Positions 36,189 through 49,191 of a DNA stretch of 64,000 nt are shown here, piece by piece (within the stretch, counting starts at the first letter, position 1; each line of letters opens with the position of its first letter). A program made the position numbers and the translations under genes. The DNA is taken from contig NC_071331.1 of NCBI RefSeq assembly GCF_010183535.1, forward strand, positions 1,054,001 through 1,118,000, written 5' to 3'. Under the pieces are notes generated by a model. It had not been told where the DNA came from. It searched no databases and worked only from the letters and a program-made list of their open reading frames with translations. This DNA is from Caenorhabditis remanei (Eukaryota; Nematoda; Chromadorea; Rhabditida; Rhabditidae).

Positions 36189-39100
36189 ATGGTTCGTAGA
36201 AATGAAACAACCGCATACGGTGCAGGAACACCAAAATACAATTCTAACGGAGAGGAAGAAGAAGCGCCAGAACGCAGTCGGTACTTCGACGGAACAGATG
36301 ACTACAACTTTGAATCGGAACCCGAAATGGCTGATGAGGAGGAAGAAGTGGAAGCGGATCCGTTCGAAACTGCTCCACGTCCGACCGAAATGGAAGCTCC
36401 TGGAGAAGATGAAGAAGTTGCTGAGGGATGTGCAAAAGCTGATGAGGAATATGAGGATGAGCTCGATCCAGAAGAAGTTGTGTATGGAGATGAGCACAAT
36501 GCTGACAAGATTGCTTTGGCGCGTTCAAACGATGGTGTTCGTGTCGCAAACGTAAGTTTCACTTTTATACTCAAAACAGCCATAAATATTTATAACGCTT
36601 TCAGATTGGACAACGAATGTTCGTCAGCTTGGCCGAATACTGCTACTTCATAATTCAAGATCGTAAAGGAATAAAGAGCCGATTCCAAGGAGCCGCGAGA
36701 ACTCTCGGACAATTGTTTGTAATCGACTTGGCTATTCGCGTTTGGGAGATGAGGATGAAGGCTTTAACATACCACCGTGCTGAGTTCCCATACGTCACCA
36801 CCACCTCCTCGCTGATGAAGACTTATATGAAGATGCTGAAAGACAAGTTCAAAGGAAGTCTCTTACTTGGATGCTTGGTGACAATGCCATCTACGGTTCC
36901 CGGCACCAGTAAATATCAGCGCGAACTTGTGATGAGTGGAGTCACCGTCGCAAATGAACTCGGACATCCTCATCTATTCTTGACTTTTACCGGAAATCCT
37001 GAATGGCCAGAAATCAAAAGAGAGTGTTTGAGACGTAAATGCAATTGGGCGGATATTCCGGATTTCACGAATCATGTTTATTATATCAAGTTCCAAAGGT
37101 ACATGGATGTAGTATGCGGAAAAAAGAAGAAGAAGTCATCGCAGAATGGAAAATATGTCAGAGAACCCGGAATGTTTGGTCAGACGCTGTGGCACATGTG
37201 GTCGACCGAATTTCAGCAACGTGGAATGCCACACAATCATATCGTCGTATGTTTGGAGGAAGGAATCTACACATCAGAGCAAGTCGACGAGATCATTTCC
37301 GCCGAAGTTCCTGAATTCCCGACGGACAAAACTGATCCTCTCTATGAAGGAAAGCTGCGCTACTACAACTTGGTACGAGATCTAATGACACACACACCGT
37401 GCAGCGATGATCGTGCTGCCTATTGCATGCTGGAGAAGAAGAAACATTGGAAGAAGTGTGTCAAAGGATTTCCCAAGGAGTTCACCAATTCGACAGTTTT
37501 AAGAGACAATCAGTATCCGATGTACAGAAGAACAAGAACAAATGTCTTCAAAAAACGTCACCGTGGAAAAGTGATCACGATCGGAAGCGACAATGTTGTT
37601 TCTCACAACACAGATACTCTATGTATGTTCGGATGCCACAACAACATCGAAGTAATATCGTCGCTAAAAACCCTCAAGTATATCTGCAAATACATCCATA
37701 AGGGTTCCGATCGTGTACTTCTGGAGGCGTCGGAAAAAGTAATGCAAGGAGCAGCAGCATCGGACTCAATGACACTGGCGCGAAATGTGTTTGTCCCAAG
37801 AAATCTGGACAGAGCTAAAGTGCAACAGAGACAGGATGAGGCCGACAGAATGATGAAAGCAGCAGGAATGGATCTCAACAAAGGAAAGTACGTGGCTCTC
37901 AACGATTGCACTTATATGCTCGATATGTCGGCGATGACTGCAAACGAGGCTGCCTGGAGACTCGCATCGCTTCCAATGCACGGCGCATCGCACATCGTTC
38001 ACAGAGGATATGTTCATGAAGAAGGTCACCAAGTTGTATATTACAAAAGAGGAATCGATGTAGCGAAGGCGGAGGAGTTGCTGAAGCAGGAGCCGAAAGG
38101 AATGATGCGTGCTTGGTTCGAGGCAAATCAGAATCCAGTTCAACTCCCGGACAAAGTGCGGACGACGAAAGATTTAACATTCACGGAAATGACGAGCTTC
38201 TTCAAATTTGATGTAAAAGAGCAGAAGTTCATTTTGCGCCAACGAGATCTTTCAGCTCGAGTTTTAGGACGAGTTCAAGCCCCTCAGCCGCGATTTTTGG
38301 AGTTAACCGCAACTCGACTTTTGGCGCAGACCGTCCGAGGACCCGAGAACTGGGACCAATTGAAAACTTTCCGCGGCACCGTATACGATACTTGCTTGGA
38401 AGCGGCCCGTGCGCGAGGACTCATGAACGGAAGCATCGAATGGGAGAACGCGATAAAGGAGATAGCAGGACACGCCGCACCAATCGAATGCAGACGCCTC
38501 TTTGCCAGCATTCTCATACATTGTTCACCAGCCAATCCAGGAGATCTGTGGGAGAAACTTTGGGAACTGCTTGTGAATCGAAACTTTACCTGGAGTATCG
38601 AAGCAAAACAAGCACATGCGCTTCGACACATCGAATTTTTATTGGCTCGTCATGGAATAAAGCTCGCGGATTTTGAATTGAAGTATGACGACAACTACGT
38701 GCCCATCATCGATCCAAAAGAAGATATCGACAATCCCACCGCTGTTCAGCTCAACCCTGCTCAACACAAAGATCAAGGAGAAGCGAAGTATGTGCTCCTC
38801 AACCAGAAGCAGAAGAAGTTCGTCGACAGAGTGTTAGAGCTGGATCTGAAAATCGGAGAGTCGCGAATGATGTACGTCGGTGGTGCTGGAGGAACAGGCA
38901 AAACATTTTGCTACAACACAATTTTTCACTTGCTGAAAGCTAAACAGCGGAATGTGGCATGTGTTTCGCACACTGGAATTGCCGCCTGTCTCCTTCCATC
39001 TGGATGCACAGCACATAGGAAATTCTCGATCCCATTGGAAGTTAGCGGGCAGATGAACTGCAAGATCTGTCCGGAGTCTGAAGAAGGAAAAAGGCTCGCT

Positions 39101-41253
39101 TCGCTCGATTGTATTATCTGGGACGAGATCTGCATGACCGATAAAAGAATCGTGGAAGCTGTGGACACGATGCTGCAACAAGTAAAGCAATTGGATGTGC
39201 CGTTTGGTGGAGTGCTGATGATCATGGGAGGAGACTGGAGACAGATTTTGCCAATTGTAGAAGGAATCCGAGGATATGGAGTAGCTCGCTACACTCTAAA
39301 AACATCCGATCTGTGGAAGAAAATGGAGAAGTTCGTGTTAACCGACAATCAAAGAGCAATCACGGATCCCGAGTATGCTGCTCGAATTCTGGCTATTGGA
39401 GACGGAACGAACTATGTCAACGAAAAATTTCAGAACATTAATATTCCAGAAGAATTCGTGGAACGAGGAACGGAGTTTGACTTGGCGGATTGGGTGTTCC
39501 CGGATGTCGATGATTCGAAACTCACGAAGTCAGCGGCGATTTTAACTGTAGATAATAAGACTGCACTGCGTCTCAATGATTATATAATCGAAAAAATGTC
39601 CGGAGAAACTCGGATCCTCCTCTCCACCGACACTCCTGACTCGGATAATGGATACTCCTCGGCTGATGCGGCAACATTTGAACTTTTGACCCCTTCCGGA
39701 ATGCCACCACACCGACTTCGTCTCAAAATCGGCGCTCAAGTAGTTCTTCTTCGCAACATTTCCGTGGAAAATGGACTTTGTAATGGCACGCGGCTCACAA
39801 TCAAAGCTTTTGGAGAAGACGTAAGTTTATTATCCTTTTTTGCAATTGCTTATCTCAAAATTTTCAGATTATTCACTGCGAAGCCAACAATCCAACTCCA
39901 ACCACGCCAAGCACTGTGTTCCTTCATCGCATGCTACTGACTCCATCTGGAAAAAATGCCGGATTCAAGAGACTTCAATATCCAATTCGATTGGCCTACG
40001 CGTGTACGATCAATAAGAGCCAAGGACAAACACTATCGAGATGTGGACTTCTGCTTCACTCTCCAGTCTTTTCTCATGGTCAACTTTATGTTGCCATGTC
40101 CAGAGTACAGAGAGCAGAAGATTTCCGTGTTTGGCATTCGAAAAGACTTCACAATGATGATGATCACTACGCAATTGGAGGAATTTTAGTGCGAAATGTT
40201 GTGTATAAGGATGTGTTGAGAGAGGAGACGATCGATGAAGCGCTGGAAGCATTGGGACCAACCGAGAACACTGTCATCGCGGAAGTGGCTGAGCTGAACG
40301 ATTCTGGAAATATGAGTGTTAATATGAATGTGAGCACCAACTCCAACTCATCGAACGTGTCTGTGTCGGAGAAGAAGAAGAATAAGAAGGATGAGAAGAA
40401 GGTGAAAGTTTCGAACGTCATTAGCAAGTTTGGAAGAAACCTGAAAATTAGAGTATCCAATTTCGCTCCGCATCGTCTCGATCTTCCATATCTCCTATTG
40501 AATTCGGATTCAACGGACTGCTTTATGAACACTATTACTAATATTATGTATAGCTGTCCTGCGATAAGAGAGAAATATGAGAACTGTCGAGATCAGAGCA
40601 AGCCGTGCAGCAAAATCTTGGGCCGAATTTTTCGAAAGGAAGTGTTCAACACTAAAGCATGGCGTGAGACTCTCCCTGGCAGATTCCACTATGGACAACG
40701 CGATTTGGAACAAGTCTTCAAAATTCTTATTGCTGCCCTCGCCAAAGAAGACAACACCGTAATCACCATCCCCACTGCAAAGGAATCCAAGTGCAAGAGT
40801 TGTGAGATGTCAACATTCGGAGATGAGACCAATTCCACTCACTTTGAACTGGTGCTACAGTATGACGGAACATTTGTCGAGAGTTTTCAGAATGCTTTCC
40901 GTGAAGCGTATGTGGACGTTGCTTGTCCCGGATGCAAAGAACGAGAAGTGTGGCAACATCCAGTCATCGACAACAGTGGCAGCGAGCATCTTTTCTTCAC
41001 CGTGTGTACCCCAATGAAACACTTCCTAGACTTGACCACGGATTCGGAAGTTCAGATTTTTGGCCACACGTATCGGATTCGCGCATTTGCCGACTATTCC
41101 TCCACCACGCAAGGTAAAAGTGGCCACTATCAAGCATGGGTTCGAGCGGATGGAAAGATGCACTGTGTGAGCGATAGGACAGTGAGAAAGATTGTAGATG
41201 AAGTGGACTTGGAAAACTATATTACGACCTTAATTCTTTTTGAGAAAATTTAA
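36189..41253 (+). CDS. Helitron gene B (Rep-helicase-USP), second copy
   Basis: Exons 36189-36551, 36605-39820 and 39868-41253; translation identical to 18799-23863, with all Rep, helicase and protease motif residues kept. Confidence 0.9.
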
Positions 41254-41659
41254 TTCATTTATTTTTGTTGTAATTTATTGTATTTTTATTGTATTTTTTT
41301 TGTATTTTTATTGTATTTTTATTGTATTTTTATTGTATTTTTATTGTATTTTTATTGTATTTTTATTGTATTTTTATTGTAGATTTTTAATTTGAATAAT
41401 AAAACTTAAAAAATAATAACAGCCTATTCTTTCCATACAAAACATTTCTTCCCAGAGCCATCTTCTCATTACTACATAAAAAAGGGAAAAAAGAGCAGTG
41501 TGAATGACCTTATCCATTCATAATCTTGATTGCATAGTTAGTATTCAAACAAGTAGGTCACCAACCATACTATTTTTACAACCAGTACGCAGATATGGCA
41601 CCGAGTTTTGGGTATATAAGGCCTCAGCGCACAGTCACTTTACCCATTATTCTCTGAAG

Positions 41660-42523
41660 ATGTCTCAACGTCAAGTCACAGAATATAAGTTTCTCACAGT
41701 CGCTAATGGCACTTTGCAGAAATGTCTGACATGTCAATCGGAAATTCCGATTGATAGTGACATTTCTGCGAGGTGCCGTCAGTGCCTGATCCACCTTCTC
41801 AATAATCATTCAAACTTACAGATCTCAATCGATGGACTCACCGTGTCTACCGATGCCTCAACTCTCATCCGGCGTCTGGAGGACGACTTGAAGACGAAGA
41901 CCGAGGAGTTCAAGAAGGCTCGATCGGAGAGCGGTAAGTTTCGCGCTCTGCACATCCAAGCAGATCGTAAGGTGAGTGGGGAGAAGAGGGAAAATGCGCG
42001 TCTCGGCGAAGAGCTAGCTCTCGCACGCGCGCGCGTCGCCGCTCTCGAAACCGAGAATGCGCGATTGAAGGCTGCGAACGCCACCCTGCAAGAAAATTAT
42101 GATATGTTGGACGAGTCGGTGTTCGAAATGCCCTCCTCCAACTATCGTAATGAAGTATTGCAGGGTGACGTTGCTATGGAGGTAAGTGAGGGACAGGAAG
42201 GGGACCAGTAGGGGACGGGGGGTTAATTAGGGGGGGGGGGGGGGGGTAAATAATCGTTTATTTTTTCAGATTCAGACAACTTCTACTACACTTCCACTTG
42301 CACAACAGCAATGCAGGTAAGGGGGGGGGGGAAATTAATCGTTTATTTTTTTAGATGCAACACCTCCGCAGCACTCTGCAGACAGCAACAAGATACGACA
42401 AAAAACAAAAAAAAAATTTTGTAAGTTTCTTTTATGTATTTTTCTTTCCGTAGTTTTAATTTGATATTTTTCAGGTTCTTCGGCTGCATCGACGACGGAC
42501 ACTGGATCATCAGGACCCCATAA
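41660..42523 (+). CDS. Helitron gene C, second copy, frameshifted near the C-terminus
   Basis: Exon 1 (41660-42181) is identical to the first copy. In exon 3 the A run has 10 instead of 9 bases, shifting the frame; reading then meets TAA at 42521-42523 at the end of exon 4, so the last exon is lost. The CxxC and coiled-coil part is unaffected. Either a real indel in a homopolymer or a sequencing error. Confidence 0.5.
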
Positions 42524-44100
42524 AGGTAAGTTTTCTATGTTTTTTCTTTTTTGAACTTAATGCTTCTTTTTTCAGATACCATCTCAACTTCCCGGAATAC
42601 CAACAACATCAGTCAATGGAGGAACTGCCCGTCATATGTGTCCCCGCAGAGTGGTAGATTTGCAGTTGCGCGATGGTGACTCTCAGAGATGTCCCCACAA
42701 CATAATAGCCAATGTGTCCCCACAGGGTGTAACCCACTGATAGACTTCAGAAGCTTCGCGCCTCGCGGCGCCCCAGCTTCTGAACTTCAAAACCTCATAA
42801 CTCGGCTCAATATTGTCGTACAGACTTGGTTTTACTACCATTCGAAAGCTGCTGATCTCCTCTTTGCTTGGGTCACATAAAATCAAAAAAGTCAATTAAC
42901 TTGCTTCAAAATGGTCGTAGAGTTTCCAGATTTTAAAGCTTGCTGGGCACTGCGCGTGGGGCGAAGCCCCACCTAGCGGAGCGAGCCGTTAGGCTCGGGA
43001 CGCTAGTCTGCACACCTCTTCTTCTAACCCCACTAGGTATGGGGGGTGAATATTTTAAAGGCGCATTGTCCAATAAATTTTGCCGCAGAGGGACCAAATT
43101 GTCCCCCTTTTTGCATCGCTAATAACTTTGCCCGTTTTTGAGCTTTTCACAAAATTCTTTTTTTGGTAATTAGAAAATCGTCGTCCCGTCATTCCTGGAG
43201 AATTTGGTGGTGATTCCATCATTTGTGGCCAAGCTATGAGCCTTAGAGTAAAAGTCATTTCATTTTGGCTTGAAAAGTTTTGGTTTTTTAATGTTTTTTA
43301 GACTTTTAAATTTTGTTGTGGGCTTAGTTTTGGGTGTAAGAATAATATTTTTATATGACTACGTAGAGGAAAAACAGGGCTAAATGGAGAAAAAAGAATT
43401 ATGTTGATACCTCTTCTCAAAAAAATTTTACAGAGAGAAACGTGAAAATATTGAAATTTCTGAAAATTTCCGATTTTTTTAACTTTCCTGTTTAAATCTC
43501 GAGTTCTATTAAATAGATTTTCTTGAATTTTGGTATATAGGTGCAAAATAAGACGGGGAATCATTTTATCACATCAGAATTGTTATTTAAGACACCCCCT
43601 GCCCGCTACAGCCGATGATTTGCCGAAAAAATCGAAAAAACTACAGTACCCTGAAATTCCCGCTCATTTCTTTCACCGGTTGTAATTCGCTCAGTTTTGA
43701 GAAATTTCAAGATCCATGAATAAAGAAATGTGTAGAAAAAAAATCTCTATCGAACCATGTAAAATTCAATATACTTTTATCTGGTAAAGCTTTCAGGAAA
43801 CCGGATTTTGTGATTTTCGTTTGTTTTTCGGTCAAGGGGGATTTTTTCCATTCGCTGTCCTGGACACTGGATTCACTGAATCGCTCTGAATTTTTGACAC
43901 CGATCTAAACTTTTTGAGATCTAATGGAACCAAAAAGCCCGATCAAAAAATATTCAATCCGGAAGATTCTGTGGAGAAACCTGAATCTCCACTGACATTT
44001 TTTCGAATACACTGACAATTTTGTCACTGTATGTGTCATTGTACTGCTGCGAGGAGCGCCCCTCTTTTCTACGCTCACCATGAGAGCGTCTTTTCGTGCA

Positions 44101-44160
44101 TCGGTGGCGCAGTGGTTGAGGGCGGGGGTGAGCATTAGCAGGGTGGTGGTTCGAATCCAA
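44101..44160 (+). other. tRNA-like A box/B box module in E5
   Basis: TGGCGCAGTGG (44105-44115) resembles a Pol III A box and GGTTCGAATCC (44148-44158) is a consensus B box, 33 nt apart, followed by T-runs. The acceptor stem does not pair, so it is not a functional tRNA gene; more likely a tRNA-derived SINE-like module. Confidence 0.45.
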
Positions 44161-44482
44161 CTGATTTGTTTTTGTTTTTGTTTTTTTTTGTATGAACTTT
44201 CTAAAAGATTGTGGAAAGAAAAACCTTAACTATTAACAAACACAAACGGCTGTATGTTTTTTGTCTGTCGCCGATCCTACCGTCCTTCCTACTGAACCGA
44301 TTTTCTTCAAATTTGGACCAGAATATCAGAAATTTTCTCTTAATAATGCACGTCTTTTTCTTTTTCCGAAATTCTCAAAATGACGTCTTAAGAGATAGAA
44401 ACACTGATAAAGCATATGGGAATCGACAGAAAAAAAGGGGGAGAGACGGTTGGCAAAGCGCCGTCTCTTCTTTCCTCGCCCC

Positions 44483-47400
44483 TTTTCGATATCATCGGAT
44501 TCAGAAAAAATAGAGGATTCCAGTGTTGTCCGTTTCTGGATTGATCCACGTCATAAAAAGTTATGAGCCGTTTTCTAAGAAGTGACGACGTGAAGGATTT
44601 TTCGATATCATCGGATTCAGAAAAAATAGAGGATTTCAAACGTGTGGTCCGTTTCTGGATTGATCCACGTCATAAAAAGTTATGAGCCGTTTTCTAAAAT
44701 GTGATAACGTGAAGGATTTTTCGATATCATCGGATTCAGAAAAAATAGAGGATTCCAAACGTGTGGTCCGTTTCTGGATTGATCCACGTCATAAAAAGTT
44801 ATGAGCCGTTTTCTAAAAAGTGACGACGTGAAGGATTTTTCGATATCATCGGATTCAGAAAAAATAGAGGATTCCAAACGTGTGGTCCGTCTCTGGATTG
44901 ATCCACGTCATAAAAAGTTATGAGCCGTTTTCTAAAAAGTGACGACGTGAAGGATTTTTCGATATCATCGGATTCAGAAAAAATAGAGGATTTCAAACGT
45001 GTGGTCCGTTTCTGGATTGATCCACGTCATAAAAAGTTATGAGCCGTTTTCTAAGAAGTGACGACGTGAAGGATTTTTCGATATCATCGGATTCAGAAAA
45101 AATAGAGGATTTCAAACGTGTGGTCCGTTTCTGGATTGATCCACGTCATAAAAAGTTATGAGCCGTTTTCTAAAATGTGATAACGTGAAGGATTTTTCGA
45201 TATCATCGGATTCAGAAAAAATAGAGGATTCCAAACGTGTGGTCCGTTTCTGGATTGATCCACGTCATAAAAAGTTATGAGCCGTTTTCTAAAATGTGAT
45301 AACGTGAAGGATTTTTCGATATCATCGGATTCAGAAAAAATAGAGGATTTCAAACGTGTGGTCCGTTTCTGGATTGATCCACGTCATAAAAAGTTATGAG
45401 CCGTTTTCTAAAATGTGATAACGTGAAGGATTTTTCGATATCATCGGATTCAGAAAAAATAGAGGATTCCAAACGTGTGGTCCGTTTCTGGATTGATCCA
45501 CGTCATAAAAAGTTATGAGCCGTTTTCTAAAATGTGATAACGTGAAGGATTTTTCGATATCATCGGATTCAGAAAAAATAGAGGATTCCAAACGTGTGGT
45601 CCGTTTCTGGATTGATCCACGTCATAAAAAGTTATGAGCCGTTTTCTAAAATGTGATAACGTGAAGGATTTTTCGATATCATCGGATTCAGAAAAAATAG
45701 AGGATTCCAAACGTGTGGTCCGTTTCTGGATTGATCCACGTCATAAAAAGTTATGAGCCGTTTTCTAAAATGTGATAACGTGAAGGATTTTTCGATATCA
45801 TCGGATTCAGAAAAAATAGAGGATTCCAAACGTGTGGTCCGTTTCTGGATTGATCCACGTCATAAAAAGTTATGAGCCGTTTTCTAAAATGTGATAACGT
45901 GAAGGATTTTTCGATATCATCGGATTCAGAAAAAATAGAGGATTCCAAACGTGTGGTCCGTTTCTGGATTGATCCACGTCATAAAAAGTTATGAGCCGTT
46001 TTCTAAAATGTGATAACGTGAAGGATTTTTCGATATCATCGGATTCAGAAAAAATAGAGGATTCCAAACGTGTGGTCCGTTTCTGGATTGATCCACGTCA
46101 TAAAAAGTTATGAGCCGTTTTCTAAAATGTGATAACGTGAAGGATTTTTCGATATCATCGGATTCAGAAAAAATAGAGGATTCCAAACGTGTGGTCCGTT
46201 TCTGGATTGATCCACGTCATAAAAAGTTATGAGCCGTTTTCTAAAATGTGATAACGTGAAGGATTTTTCGATATCATCGGATTCAGAAAAAATAGAGGAT
46301 TCCAAACGTGTGGTCCGTTTCTGGATTGATCCACGTCATAAAAAGTTATGAGCCGTTTTCTAAAATGTGATAACGTGAAGGATTTTTCGATATCATCGGA
46401 TTCAGAAAAAATAGAGGATTCCAAACGTGTGGTCCGTTTCTGGATTGATTCACGTCATAAAAAGTTATGAGCCGTTTTCTAAAATGTGATAACGTGAAGG
46501 ATTTTTCGATATCATCGGATTCAGAAAAAATAGAGGATTCCAAACGTGTGGTCCGTCTCTGGATTGATCCACGTCATAAAAAGTTATGAGCCGTTTTCTA
46601 AAAAGTGACGACGTGAAGGATTTTTCGATATCATCGGATTCAGAAAAAATAGAGGATTTCAAACGTGTGGTCCGTTTCTGGATTGATCCACGTCATAAAA
46701 AGTTATGAGCCGTTTTCTAAGAAGTGACGACGTGAAGGATTTTTCGATATCATCGGATTCAGAAAAAATAGAGGATTTCAAACGTGTGGTCCGTTTCTGG
46801 ATTGATCCACGTCATAAAAAGTTATGAGCCGTTTTCTAAAATGTGATAACGTGAAGGATTTTTCGATATCATCGGATTCAGAAAAAATAGAGGATTCCAA
46901 ACGTGTGGTCCGTTTCTGGATTGATCCACGTCATAAAAAGTTATGAGCCGTTTTCTAAAATGTGATAACGTGAAGGATTTTTCGATATCATCGGATTCAG
47001 AAAAAATAGAGGATTCCAAACGTGTGGTCCGTTTCTGGATTGATCCACGTCATAAAAAGTTATGAGCCGTTTTCTAAAATGTGATAACGTGAAGGATTTT
47101 TCGATATCATCGGATTCAGAAAAAATAGAGGATTTCAAACGTGTGGTCCGTTTCTGGATTGATCCACGTCATAAAAAGTTATGAGCCGTTTTCTAAAATG
47201 TGATAACGTGAAGGATTTTTCGATATCATCGGATTCAGAAAAAATTGAGGATTCCAAACGTGTGGTCCGTTTCTGGATTGATCCACGTCATAAAAAGTTA
47301 TGAGCCGTTTTCTAAGAAGTGACGACGTGAAGGATTTTTCGATATCATCGGATTCAGAAAAAATAGAGGATTTCAAACGTGTGGTCCGTTTCTGGATTGA

Positions 47401-49104
47401 TCCACGTCATAAAAAGTTATGAGCCGTTTTCTAAGAAGTGACGACGTGAAGGATTTTTCGATATCATCGGATTCAGAAAAAATAGAGGATTTCAAACGTG
47501 TGGTCCGTTTCTGGATTGATCCACGTCATAAAAAGTTATGAGCCGTTTTCTAAAATGTGATAACGTGAAGGATTTTTCGATATCATCGGATTCAGAAAAA
47601 ATAGAGGATTCCAAACGTGTGGTCCGTTTCTGGATTGATCCACGTCATAAAAAGTTATGAGCCGTTTTCTAAAATGTGATAACGTGAAGGATTTTTCGAT
47701 ATCATCGGATTCAGAAAAAATAGAGGATTCCAAACGTGTGGTCCGTTTCTGGATTGATCCACGTCATAAAAAGTTATGAGCCGTTTTCTAAAATGTGATA
47801 ACGTGAAGGATTTTTCGATATCATCGGATTCAGAAAAAATAGAGGATTTCAAACGTGTGGTCCGTTTCTGGATTGATCCACGTCATAAAAAGTTATGAGC
47901 CGTTTTCTAAGAAGTGACGACGTGAAGGATTTTTCGATATCATCGGATTCAGAAAAAATAGAGGATTTCAAACGTGTGGTCCGTTTCTGGATTGATCCAC
48001 GTCATAAAAAGTTATGAGCCGTTTTCTAAAATGTGATAACGTGAAGGATTTTTCGATATCATCGGATTCAGAAAAAATAGAGGATTCCAAACGTGTGGTC
48101 CGTTTCTGGATTGATCCACGTCATAAAAAGTTATGAGCCGTTTTCTAAGAAGTGACGACGTGAAGGATTTTTCGATATCATCGGATTCAGAAAAAATAGA
48201 GGATTTCAAACGTGTGGTCCGTTTCTGGATTGATCCACGTCATAAAAAGTTATGAGCCGTTTTCTAAGAAGTGACGACGTGAAGGATTTTTCGATATCAT
48301 CGGATTCAGAAAAAATTGAGGATTCCAAACGTGTGGTCCGTTTCTGGATTGATCCACGTCATAAAAAGTTATGAGCCGTTTTCTAAGAAGTGACGACGTG
48401 AAGGATTTTTCGATATCATCGGATTCAGAAAAAATTGAGGATTCCAAACGTGTGGTCCGTTTCTGGATTGATCCACGTCATAAAAAGTTATGAGCCGTTT
48501 TCTAAGAAGTGACGACGTGAAGGATTTTTCGATATCATCGGATTCAGAAAAAATAGAGGATTTCAAACGTGTGGTCCGTTTCTGGATTGATCCACGTCAT
48601 AAAAAGTTATGAGCCGTTTTCTAAAATGTGATAACGTGAAGGATTTTTCGATTTCATCGGATTCAGAAAAAATAGAGGATTCCAAACGTGTGGTCCGTTT
48701 CTGGATTGATCCACGTCATAAAAAGTTATGAGCCGTTTTCTAAAATGTGATAACGTGAAGGATTTTTCGATATCATCGGATTCAGAAAAAATTGAGGATT
48801 CCAAACGTGTGGTCCGTTTCTGGATTGATCCACGTCATAAAAAGTTATGAGCCGTTTTCTAAGAAGTGGCGACGTGAAGGATTTTTCGATATCATCGGAT
48901 TCAGAAAAAATAGAGGATTTCAAACGTGTGGTCCGTTTCTGGATTGATTCACGTCATAAAAAGTTATGAGCCGTTTTCTAAAATGTGATAACGTGAAGGA
49001 TTTTTTGATATCTTCGGATTCAGAAAAAATGAAGGATTCCAAACGTGTTGTTCGTTTTTGGATTGATCCACGTCATAAAAAGTTATGTGCCGTTTTCTAA
49101 AAGT
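44483..49104. repeat. Minisatellite, 119-bp unit, about 39 copies
   Basis: Units begin TTTTTCGATATCATCGG and contain GTGTGGTCCGTTTCTGG and GTTATGAGCCGTTTTCT. Two main tail variants occur, AAAATGTGATAACG and AAGAAGTGACGACG, together with ATTCC/ATTTC and AATAGAGG/AATTGAGG variants in mosaic order. A central block (about 45300-46500) is almost uniform, while both edges are mixed or decayed. The period is not a multiple of three, and the repeated 65-codon minus-strand ORFs overlap in shifting frames, so they are not genes. Confidence 0.95.
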
Positions 49105-49191
49105 ATAATTTTTGAATACAAAACTTGCTAAGCACCGCGCACGAGGCGCAGCCGAGTACTGCGGAGCCCGCCGGGAGGCGGGGGACGCTAG

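Larger units (their letters stand above)
26040..43006 (+). mobile_element. Helitron E3' (second copy of E3)
   Basis: Same organisation as E3. Its first bases read ACTGCCACCC rather than TCTGCCACCC, so the terminal T (and formally the TC dinucleotide context) is disrupted by the junction, which could impair 5' end recognition. The 3' end is intact, CTAG at 43003-43006. Confidence 0.85.
26040..43431. repeat. 17.39-kb tandem duplication, copy 2
   Basis: Second copy of 8649-26039. Differences I noticed: poly-G of 15 against 17 (gene C intron 1), poly-G of 12 against 11 (intron 2), and poly-A of 9 against 10 in gene C exon 3. I did not compare every base. Confidence 0.95.
43007..49191 (+). mobile_element. 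Helitron E5, non-autonomous, containing a 119-bp minisatellite
   Basis: Starts TCTGCACACC after the E3' CTAG; ends with stem CCCGCC/GGCGGG and CTAG at 49188-49191. The body at 43450-44200 is related to 49800-50400 of E6. The terminal hairpin differs from the E1-E3 group, so this is a second Helitron subfamily. No coding gene. It contains a tRNA-like Pol III module (44101-44160) and the large minisatellite. That both ends belong to one element is inferred from their adjacency to neighbouring ends. Confidence 0.6.

Noticed and set aside
44101..44160. Functional tRNA gene
   Set aside because: A and B boxes are present but no acceptor stem or anticodon arm could be paired.
44483..49104. CRISPR-like array
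   Set aside because: Whole 119-bp units repeat without unique spacers, and the DNA is eukaryotic.
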